Shown here: piece after piece, positions 56,606 through 64,000 of the stretch | Layout of the letters: every line of letters starts with the position of its first letter | Numbering within the stretch: position 1 is the first letter of the stretch | Assembly: GCA_946122785.1 (NCBI GenBank) | Contig: CAMGYJ010000005.1 | Span: 67,964,200-68,028,199 of the forward strand | Source: Linum tenue | Taxonomy: Eukaryota > Streptophyta > Magnoliopsida > Malpighiales > Linaceae | Direction of reading: 5' to 3' | DNA: 64,000 nt | Position numbers and translations under genes: made by a program | The notes under the pieces: generated by a model | The model's input: only the letters and a program-made list of their open reading frames with translations | Database searches by the model: none | What the model was told of the DNA's origin: nothing

Positions 56606-57625
56606 TAGTACAATTCTGCAAAAAGAAAACAGACATTCAAATCCAAGCAATTCAGTTTTGCTAATACCAATTCCAAGAACATAATTAAACTTCATTACCA
56701 CAAAATAACATGGTAGGGCAATCTAGAAATGTGGGTTTGTTTGAAATTGAAAGTAAAACAGAGTTCAAGCATTTGAAATGTGGGCTTGCTTTTGATACAG
56801 ATGAAATGTGGGTTTTGCATACCACCATTAAGCTGAAATTAACCAATCTTCTCCATAACTAATCAAGCCACAAATCAACAACAAAAGCCACAAATCAACA
56901 GCAAAATGCAAACAGAAAGAAAGAAAGAAAGACTTACGAGCAGCATGCAGATCACGATGAGGCTGAATAGCTGATGGCTTGGAGTAGGCGAGTAGCTTGG
57001 AGTAGGCGAGTAGCTGATGGCGGCGGCAGGAAAGAGTTGCTGGAGGACGGAGACTCGGCGAAGGTTGAAGGGGAAAGACGACGACGCCGGAAAGGTTGAA
57101 GGGGAAGGAGGAGTGGAGGACGAGGCCGCCGCTCGGTTTGTGGGAGAAGGAAGTCGGCGTTGCTGGGTTGTGGGAGAAGGAAGAAGGCACCGCCGGCGCC
57201 GCTGGGTTGTGGAAGAAGGAGTCGGCGACTCGGCGTTGCTGGGTTGTGGAAGGAAGAAGGCGCCGCCGGCGCCGCTGGGTCGTGGGTTGTGATGCTGGAG
57301 AATGGAGAAGAAGAATTAGGGTAAATGAAACCCGACAGCAGCTTCTGCTTCTCACCCATTCCGATCTGATTTTTTTTATATAATTTAAACACCTTAAAAC
57401 GGCGCCGTTTTGGCTCATTTTGGCCATTTCTGAGCTGCATTCAAAATCGTATAAAAACGGTCAAGAGATGCGTTTTTAACGTTTTTGTCCGCTTTTATCG
57501 ATTTTACAACCATTTTTTGCGATTTTATATAAAATGCGATTTCACGTAGAAACTAAAGCGTATTTGTGGGTTAAAATGGTAAAAATGTACGTTTTACGCT
57601 TTAAAGCGCGATTTTGACAGCATTG
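56606..57625 (-). other. hAT 5' leader and right end
   Basis: Leader and promoter side of the transposase. 57010-57300 is a GC-rich repeat of GGAGAAGG/CGCCGCCGG words (imperfect tandem copies), probably transcribed leader. The last 200 bases carry the subterminal motifs and the inverted repeat. Confidence 0.6.
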
Positions 57626-57844
57626 GGTTTTAGGAGTGCCCGTGTGGCATCCTCAGCTTCTTGCCACACGTCCGATCTTCGTCTAATCGACCCCGAACTC
57701 GTTCCCAAACCTTCATTCACGTACTAGGACCTGAAATATCACAAACAAGAACAACCTAGCATGAAATCGGCCTAAAACACGAGAATCAACATCTCAAACG
57801 GTGTAAGAATAGGGGTAAAAACATGTGCAATTAACAGTTTATCA
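57626..57844 (-). repeat. AthE1 5' LTR, outer part
   Basis: It continues the LTR after the hAT: 57626-57633 is the second GGTTTTAG, then sequence matching 27592-27802 to the terminal CA at 57844. GGGAG (57845-57849) follows. Confidence 0.93.
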
Positions 57845-57849
57845 GGGAG

Positions 57850-60652
57850 CAAATACTTCATTGTAGTCAATGCCTGGTCTCTGACTATATCCTTTAGCTA
57901 CCAATCTTGCTTTATGCCTGACAACTTCTCCTTTTGCATTCTTCTTTGCTTCAAATATCTACTTTACACCAATGGGCTTCTGGTTCTCAGGTAGTGACAC
58001 AAGCTCCCAAGTCTTGTTCTTCACAATTGCTCCAATTTCTTCATCCATGGCTCTTCTCCATTTTTCATCCTTCATGGCTTCTTCAACATCAACTGGTTCA
58101 CTGCCAATGAAATGACAGTAGAGTGTCAATTCATCACCTTCAATGGTTGTCGTTTCCTCATAAATTTCTTCAAGTCTCCTATACTTCTGTGGCCTTTCTC
58201 GGGGGCTTTCCCTCGATTCTCCTTCTGGGCTAGCAGGCTCTCTGTGACTGGGTGGACTTGTCACAGGTGTAGCTGTGTCTGATTCATTATCACTTTCATC
58301 CATAGTGAATGGATAAAAGGTATAACTCTTCTTTGCTTCAGTGGTCCAGTCCCATGTTGCTTCTTCATCAACTACCACATCTCTGCTGATGATCAGCTTC
58401 TCTTTCACGGGATCAAACATTTTGTAACCTTTTGAATGTTCTGAGTATCCCAGGAATATGTACTTCTTGCTTTTTCATCCAACTTCTTCCTTTCTTGATC
58501 GAGTACATGCACATATCCAGCACTTCCGAAGACTCGGAGGTGAGAGATTGCGGGTTTCCTTCCGCTCCATGCTTCTTGGGGTGTTTGATTCCAAACACTC
58601 TTTGTTGGTGACCTGTTCAGCAAGTAGATTGCACAATCAACAGCTTCAGCCCATAGCTCTTTCGGCACGTTTTTTCTCTTCATCATGCTTCTCGCCATGT
58701 TGAGGACAGTTTGTTCTTCCTCTCAACGACTCCATTCTGTTGTGGCGATCTTGGGACTGTGAGAAACCTGCGAATTCCTTGATATTCACAGAACCTTCTG
58801 AATTTCTTAAGCATAAATTCTCCCCCTCTATCTGATCTCATTGCTTTGATGTAGCGACCACTTTCATTCACCACGAGCATCTTGAACTTCTTGAAAACTT
58901 CAAATGTGTCTGACTTCTGCTTTAAGAAGTAAACCCATGTCTTTCTACTGTAGTCTGTCTTTCTACTGTAGTCATCGATGAACAGTAGAAAATATTTGTT
59001 ATTTCCGAACGATGTTGGAGTGATCGATCCACAGAGATCTGTATGGACGAGCTCAAGTGGTGATTTAGCTCGTGACAGGGACTCCTTTGGGAAACATGCC
59101 TTGAATTGCTTCCCAACTAAGCATCCTTCACACAATTGGTCAGGATGATTGATCACAGGAAGACCATGCACCATGTTTTTCTGACTGAGTAACTTCAGGC
59201 CTCCAAAATTTAGATGGCCATACCTCACATGCCATAGCCATGTATTGTCCTTCACACATGCTTTCAAACACTTCGCCATTTCAGTCTGAATGTTCAGGGT
59301 GAACATTCTGTTTCTCGACATTGGTCCTCTGGCCAACAACTGCTTCTTCTCATTTAACAGCTCCAGTTGACAATTCACCATGTGGACTTCATAATCTTTC
59401 TCCATCAGCTGACCCAAACTCAGGATGTTACTAGTCATGTCTGGGACATAGTACACATCACTGATAGATTGATGTGAGCCATTCTTCAATCGAATGAGTA
59501 TAGTTCCTCTGCCTTTGATAGGAACCTTCGAGGAGTCTCCAAATATGACATTTCCTTTCACCGATTCATCCATATCCACGAACATATTTCTTTTACCGCA
59601 CATGTGGTTGCTTGCTGCATTATCCATATACCACATGTTGTCTTTCGGTTTCTCATCTCCTTGATGTGACAACATCAATGTGTCTATGACTTCTTCTTCT
59701 TGCACATTGTTTGCAGTCTCCTCCACTTCTTTAGTCGAACTCCAACAGTCTGATGCATAATGCCCGTACTTTGAGCAATTATAGCACTGGATGATGGATT
59801 TATCACGACCTTCATTTGATCTCCAATTTCCTCTTCCACGTCCACGTCCACGACCTCTGCCTCTGGTGGACGTTTCATAATTGTTCGTGGTGAAATTCCC
59901 TCCATCTCTTCTTTGATATGCTCCTCGGGCTCTTCCTCTTCCTCTGCCTCGACCTCTGTTGTAACCTCCTCCTCGTGCGCCTTCTTTCTCCTCCGTGGTA
60001 GCTTTTGTAGCCAACACTTGTTCTGATGATTCTTCATTTCTTTTATTTAGTCTTTCTTCACGTGCTTGCAATGAACCGATAACTTCATCCACTGTCATTT
60101 TTGACACATCCTTAGCTTCCTCCATGGCCACCACCTCATAGTCAAATTTTGGTAATAGCGATCGTAGAATTTTCTCCACCACTTTGGTCTCTTCATTTTC
60201 TCCCCATACTGCTTCAGTTTGCTGACGACTGACTTCACACGGGCGGTGTTATCTGAAACAGATTCACCTTCCTTCATTTCAATGGCCTCAAAATCTCCTC
60301 TTAGTGTCTGAAGTCGAACCTTCTTTACTGGTTCTACGACTTGCATTTCCTTTTGCAGAATCTCCCATGCTTCCTTTGCTGTGGTAACATCTGCTATTTG
60401 ATCGAACATCGATTCATCAAGACACTGTTGAATGAGAGTGAGTGCCTTTTGATCACTCTTTCTATTTTTTCTCAATACCTCCTTTTCAGCAGCAGATAAC
60501 TGAGAATCCTCCGCATGAATCTCGTAATCTTTCTCAACAATATCCCAAGCATCTTGGGATCCCAGCAAGGCTTTCATACGAATGCACCAATTTTTGTAAT
60601 TGGTTTTGGTAAGGTGGGGAAATTGAATGGGGAAAGTGGATTTTTCGGCCAT
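57850..60652 (-). pseudogene. Cop1 gag, protease, integrase (5' half of pol)
   Basis: ATG 60652 (MAEKSTFPIQFPHLTKTNY) opens a copia gag with ALLGSQDAWDIVE and LQTLRGDFEAIEM; frameshift near 60185; Arg/Gly-rich repeats (59830-59990); CCHC knuckle CYNCSKYGHYASDC (59775); protease WYMDNAASNHM, where the usual D-x-G has Ala for Gly; integrase HHCC (WHVRYGHL, CEGCLVGKQF), and catalytic TDLCGSI, SDRGGEF, QQNGVVERKN. An 18-bp tandem duplication doubles DYSRKT (58938-58975). Frameshifts lie near 58690 and 58415; a stop is at about 57959. AthE1 interrupts it at VFAP. Confidence 0.92.
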
Positions 60653-60762
60653 GGGAAAATTATGATAACCAAAACGCAAGAAATTCTTTCCTGATGTGGA
60701 AGTTCAGACTACGCTGCAACCACAAAGCATACTTAAGAATAAATCGGGCTCTGATACCAATA
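60653..60762 (-). promoter_or_regulatory. Cop1 leader and initiator-tRNA-Met primer site
   Basis: The + strand 60748-60759 is the complement of TGGTATCAGAGC, three bases from the LTR. Confidence 0.9.
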
Positions 60763-61104
60763 TGTTGGAAATAATATTTATTTCCTTTACCCTGGATGGC
60801 ACGTTTGTAATTAAATGGAGAATCTTTTAGTGTTTATTTGGTATGGTGGCAACGGTTTTGGGAGAAGGAATGGTTTTTGTATGGAGAAATGAACAGAGAG
60901 AATTGGGGAAGTAGCTCTATTATTTATTGGCTTTCTTGCTTCTCTGATACCTTACACGGCTATATTAATAGGCTTGAACTTACAAAAAATAATCTTCACT
61001 CCACACATAGATTTGTGGTTCCTAATTTTTTCAATTCTTTAATCACAATAATTCAGCCAACCCAACTACATTATTAATTCCTTTTTTAGATGCTTTACTA
61101 CACA
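60763..61104 (-). repeat. Cop1 5' LTR (342 bp)
   Basis: It pairs with 24868-25220, with the same terminal TGTTGGAAAT and CTACACA. The outer flank is ACACA, unlike GTTAA at the other end. Confidence 0.93.
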
Positions 61105-61376
61105 ACACACACTATAGTTTCTAGGCTTATCTGATATTTATTTAATTAAACTTTATTGTTATTTCAACAGTTAAGAAGGGTCCTAAGCCCAAAGGATCGA
61201 GGATGAGTGCTTCGAGAAAAAGGATGAAGGGAGTTTTGGCCCGGGAGATGGGGGAGGCCGAAGCAATGTTGGCCAACCAAGAGGTCCAACTCAAGGAGCC
61301 TAAGATAGGAGGCTACAAGCCTCTCCCCGAGAGTGTGGTGGATCCGCTCTCGGTGGCATCACGTTTGAAGTCGTGA
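61105..61376 (+). pseudogene. AthP gag-protease ORF, 3' end
   Basis: From 61173 one frame reads KKGPKPKGSRMSASRKRMK, LAREMGEAEAML and PLPESVVDPLSVASRLKS, stopping at 61376. It has no pol motif, so the AthP main ORF ends without RT or integrase. 61105-61172 is AT-rich with stops and ends in a good splice-acceptor-like TTATTTCAACAG. Confidence 0.65.
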
Positions 61377-61388
61377 CCGATCCCCAAC

Positions 61389-61436
61389 CGTCAAGCTAAT
61401 GACGATAAACAAGCGCTTGTTGGGAGGCAACCTAAT
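61389..61436 (+). other. AthP post-ORF double hairpin
   Basis: Stem 1 is CGTC-AAGCTAAT-GACG (61389-61404). Stem 2 is GTTGGG-AGGCAA-CCTAAT (61419-61436), kept with two G-T pairs. AAGCGCTT lies between them, as in the minus-strand copies. Confidence 0.6.
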
Positions 61437-62151
61437 AGAGATTTGTTTTCTTTTCCTTATTTTTCGTTTTAGTGTCTTGTGAAGAGTTCAAGTGGTGAAG
61501 TGGTGTCCACGTGCCGAGTGTTCTGTTTTTCCGGTTTATGGTTGTGTTGGGGTCGATTAGGAGGCACGAAGGAATAGGTTGAGTCAAAATTTTAGCATAG
61601 GTGCCCTGTTTTCACTGTAGTTCACGGACGGATCGCTGAGTTCATGGTCTTATAAGACTGTGAACATGCGAACGCGTCCATGAACTGAGTACTGATGCAT
61701 GTTCACCACCTGTCAACCATTCCGTGTTCACGGACGTGTTTGAGAGTTCATGGTCTCTATGATCGTGAACTGGGAAACGCGTCTGTAAACTCTAAGCCCT
61801 GCATATAAAAGGGGTGTGAACGGCGACTCTTCACTTCACGACCAAAATCTCGTCGAAAATTTCACATCTTCGCCGGAAAATGCGAAAATTCGGCAATATT
61901 CTGATCTTCCCCCCATTTCCGGCGAGCAAAACCCAAAACCAACGTCATACCCAGTCTCCTCTCCTAAAAACCGGCCTGTGCTGTGATTTTGGGGAGATTT
62001 GGAGCACATTTTTCCGGCCAAGTCACCGGCGGCGAGTCTCCGGCGAGCTTCTGACGAAACTCTGGCTACCCCTCTCCGATCAGTTTTCCGACCGTTTTTC
62101 ACCGTCCTCGCGCACACCTCACTTCCTCCTTCGTCCTACTTGAGTCTCCAG
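61437..62151 (+). other. AthP noncoding region with inverted GTTCACGGACG repeats
   Basis: No gene. 61615-61800 holds GTTCACGGACG twice and inverted partners CGCGTCCATGAAC and CGCGTCTGTAAAC, this family's version of the palindrome cluster. It ends at splice donor CTCCAG|GTTTG (62151/62152), as in AthA and AthE1. Confidence 0.6.
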
Positions 62152-62606
62152 GTTTGTTTTTCAACTTTACCTATGTGAATTGTGGAGAATCGGATTAGGT
62201 AGTGAAGTGAGGTTAAATTTTTGTGTTTGGCATGATTGAATCTAGATTTAGGGGCGAGGAATAAGGAGAATTAGGTCGATTAAATGATGGATTGATTTTT
62301 GCATGAGCTTAGTGAGCCTTGGTGGGCGTGTTTGAACCAAATTGTGTTTATTTTTAGAATTTGTTCATCAAGTGCTATGTTATGAATGCAAGTAGAGGTT
62401 ATTCTTAATTGGTGGATGGTAGCCACCGTGGTAAGGGTTGTGGTTCAACTTTTTGTGTGCTTGACCCGTGAATTACCCACAACCATGCCACAGTGGTTTG
62501 AGCTTAAATATTTTATCCATGATGGAAAAACAAGTGTGGGGGGAATTTCTTTTCCTCCCAATGAGCATTATATGTCTCCATGTATGGTGTGTTTGTGTTT
62601 GTGCAG
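62152..62606 (+). other. Predicted AthP intron before the third ORF (455 nt)
   Basis: Donor GTTTGT follows CTCCAG; acceptor TTTGTGCAG ends at 62606, one base before the third-ORF ATG. The donor context is the same in AthA (12750) and AthE1 (30773). No RNA data are available. Confidence 0.55.
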
Positions 62607-62607
62607 G

Positions 62608-63093
62608 ATGCTTAACTTGGAGCATGAGTTCATCAGTTGTCTGGTGAACCACCCGGAGTTTGGCGACAAGCTCGCCTACCAGAGTGGCAGCCCGATTGGG
62701 CCTCACTGACGGCTTGACATGTTTAACTTGTTCAGGTGCTGAGCCGCCATGACTGGGGTGCTCTGCCATTCCTAGTGGCGCCAAATCTTGACCATGGACA
62801 AGGAGATCTTCCATGAGCTGTGTGTGGATTTCTACTCCATCTTCTCACACATTGTCCCGGCCAGCAAGAAGAGCCGACCACGGGTGGAGTTTATGCTGGG
62901 AGGTCAGCCACGAGTGCTGACCTATGATGGCTTTGCTCAGGCCATGGGGCTCGACACCGCCCACATGACGATGACGGAGCGGCAGTTCACCGTCGACTTC
63001 AACTATCAAGGTGCATTTTGAGCCCTCTGCCGCCCAGAGCACGAGCAGGACGAGTTTGAGGGGAGCCGCACTGTTGTGGTCCCTTTTGTACTT
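62608..63093 (+). pseudogene. AthP third ORF (ATHILA ORF-1-like), broken and truncated
   Basis: ATG 62608 begins MLNLEHEFISCLVNHPEFG, comparable to MSKPNLRHQFISDL of AthA. In the same frame, after three stops (62707-62763), follows the ORF-1-type core: MDKEIFHELCVDFYSIFSHI, VEFMLGGQPRVLTYDGF and AMGLDTAHM; another stop is at about 63019. Cop2 cuts it at 63094. Confidence 0.75.
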
Positions 63094-63339
63094 TGTTAGA
63101 TTAGAGGGATCACTCATGATATTTTCCTATTCTCCATGTTGCTCACGTAGAAGAAATAGGAATTAGGTTTTATTATTTAAGCTGATGCAGTTGTATGGCC
63201 AAACCCTAAGTGGGTGAGAACAAACTAATAACACAGACTCCGAGAGCTTGCTGCTCTCCGTGGACTAGTCCCGTTCATATCGAACGGGGAAACCAAGTAA
63301 ATCTCGTCTCTTGTTGTTTCCGCTTTCTCGTATTTTACA
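63094..63339 (+). repeat. Cop2 5' LTR (246 bp)
   Basis: TGTTAGATTAGAGG to TATTTTACA. The right end is fixed by the primer site; the left end is inferred from TG and from where the third-ORF similarity stops. Confidence 0.7.
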
Positions 63340-63351
63340 TGGTATCAGAGC
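63340..63351 (+). promoter_or_regulatory. Cop2 primer binding site (initiator tRNA-Met)
   Basis: TGGTATCAGAGC abuts the LTR directly. Confidence 0.9.
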
Positions 63352-63378
63352 TGTGCTGAGATCCAGCTATTTTCGATT

Positions 63379-64000
63379 ATGGCTTCGGATGGGGAAGAAG
63401 AGTCGAGCGCGACACAGAAGACGCCAATGGCTAGCACTGCCGAAGCACAAGCTGCCTTGCCGTCGCACCTGCAACTTCATCAATCCGACAGACCTAGCAA
63501 CTTGTTCGTTGGAGAGCTATTGACCGATGTCAATTATAATGAGTGGGTCATGGATGAAAAGGAAGCTTAGGTACGCTGCAACGCGATGGTAAAGGGATGG
63601 CTGAAGACCTCGATGACTAAAGAGGTGCGTAACAGCATTCGATTCGCGTCTACGTCACGTGAAATATGGCTTGATCTTCAGTCGAGGTTCGGCTAGGGTA
63701 GTGCACCGCGGCTGTACGAGCTAAAGCAGCTGATTGCAGGTCTTCAATAAGAGAAGATGTCCTTGTCGCAATTCTATACTAAATTGCGTGGCTATTGGGA
63801 TGAAATTCAGTCCCTCACACCCTCGTTGGAATGCACTTGTTTGGGCTGCTCTTGTGACGTCAAGCGCCGCCAACGTGAAGTTCGCGAGGGGGAGCGCTTG
63901 TTTGATTTTTTAATGGGATTGGAGGAGGTATTCTCCACTGTAAAGTCCCAAATATTGGCTATGAAGCCAATTCCATCTTTGGCAGAGGCTTACAGGCTTG
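63379..64000 (+). pseudogene. Cop2 gag, interrupted by stops, continues past the window
   Basis: ATG 63379 (MASDGEEESS). In one frame: LFVGELLTDVNYNEWV, a TAG at about 63568, MVKGWLKTSMTKEVRNSI, EIWLDLQSRFG, a TAG at about 63694, LYELKQLIAGLQ, a TAA at about 63748, then MSLSQFYTKLRGYWDEIQ, the Cys-rich CTCLGCSCDVK and RLFDFLMGLEE. This is the UBN2-like copia gag. The stops are each one base from Trp or Gln codons. Confidence 0.85.

Larger units (their letters stand above)
53751..57625 (-). mobile_element. hAT transposon (3875 bp)
   Basis: Terminal inverted repeats begin CAATGC at both ends (CAATGCAGTCAAAAGCGCG at left; complement of CAATGCTGTCAAAATCGCG at right). The 8-bp duplication GGTTTTAG (53743-53750 and 57626-57633) is typical of hAT elements. 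Subterminal zones repeat CGATTTTA/TAAAATCG and AAGCGT words. It encodes a transposase on the minus strand. 53830-54130 and 56940-57625 are noncoding ends. Confidence 0.95.
26452..57844 (-). mobile_element. AthE1, Athila-type Ty3/gypsy element (contains AthE2, AthE3 and a hAT)
   Basis: TG at 26452, CA at 57844, with target duplication GGGAG at 26447-26451 and 57845-57849. The 5' LTR is on the right. Interior: tRNA-Asp primer site, gag-protease-RT-RH-IN on the minus strand (52515-47640, continuing at 32055-31480 after AthE2), post-pol hairpins, palindrome-rich 3' region, third-ORF remnant, PPT2 and PPT1. Frameshifts and deletions have disabled it. Confidence 0.95.
24868..61104 (-). mobile_element. 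Cop1, Ty1/copia retrotransposon (interrupted by AthE1)
   Basis: LTRs of 353 and 342 bp start TGTTGGAAATAAT and end CTACACA in + orientation. A TGGTATCAGAGC primer site lies beside the right LTR, so the element reads on the minus strand. Gag-PR-IN-RT-RH order, with integrase before RT, marks Ty1/copia. AthE1 entered at the conserved VFAP|VARM segment before RT. The sequences outside the LTRs (GTTAA left, ACACA right) do not match, so no target duplication survives. Confidence 0.93.
21668..63093 (+). mobile_element. AthP, non-autonomous Athila element carrying gag-protease only (host of the nest)
   Basis: A plus-strand element with tRNA-Asp-type primer site, gag, zinc knuckle and aspartic protease, whose main ORF continues after Cop1 (61105) and ends at 61376 with no RT or integrase. 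After it come the conserved double hairpin, a palindrome-rich noncoding region, an intron and the ATHILA ORF-1-like third ORF, cut at 63094 by Cop2. The span includes Cop1 and everything nested in it (24868-61104). The 3' LTR is not visible. Confidence 0.8.
63094..64000 (+). mobile_element. Cop2, Ty1/copia retrotransposon (5' end only)
   Basis: A short 5' LTR, TGGTATCAGAGC primer site and the start of a copia gag on the plus strand. The rest, including the partner LTR and target duplication, lies beyond the window. The LTR sequence is unrelated to Cop1. Confidence 0.85.

Noticed and set aside
56952..57440. 162-199-codon minus-strand ORFs at the right end of the hAT
   Set aside because: Simple-repeat-driven Pro/Ser/Arg composition in two overlapping frames, upstream of the transposase start; a transcribed leader is more likely.

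Overview
This is nuclear DNA of a flowering plant, most likely a eudicot, from repeat-rich heterochromatin. The evidence is the content: Athila-type Ty3/gypsy retrotransposons primed by tRNA-Asp, a chromodomain Ty3/gypsy element, two Ty1/copia elements, a hAT DNA transposon, a MITE, and one intron-containing host gene with a GRF zinc finger. The species cannot be named from the sequence. Element names below are local labels.

Left block, 1-17764. AthA is a minus-strand Athila element whose 3' LTR runs off the window start. A minus-strand chromodomain Ty3/gypsy element (Gyp1, 4345-12349, target duplication ACATA) sits inside its third-ORF intron. AthA's pol (13333-15923) is fused to the first residues of gag from another Athila family (AthX), whose 5' LTR is 16515-17764. 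A 278-bp MITE splits that gag fragment. Host island, 17765 to about 21667: a four-exon gene for a small GRF zinc-finger protein (coding part 19290-20505, +), with a 55-bp tandem duplication in its leader.

Right block, about 21668 to 64000, is a deep nest. AthP (+ strand, non-autonomous, gag-pro only) was hit by Cop1 (copia, 24868-61104, -). Cop1's pol was hit by AthE1 (26452-57844, -, GGGAG). AthE1's integrase was hit by AthE2 (32056-47639, -, GCCAC). AthE2's integrase was hit by AthE3 (36146-41527, -, ATACC). A hAT element (53751-57625, 8-bp duplication GGTTTTAG) split the 5' LTR of AthE1. A second copia element (Cop2, 63094 onward, +) starts within the AthP third ORF and leaves the window.

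Most transposon genes are broken by stops, frameshifts and deletions. The clear exception is AthE3: it has no gag, protease, RT or integrase but one intact 396-codon ORF of no family I recognise. It also keeps the noncoding signals that the Athila copies share: LTRs, tRNA-Asp primer site, a double hairpin after the main ORF, and a duplicated polypurine tract with a neighbouring stem. That set of conserved cis signals, a family-specific palindrome cluster present in both LTR and 3' region, and the AthE3 ORF are the most interesting material here.
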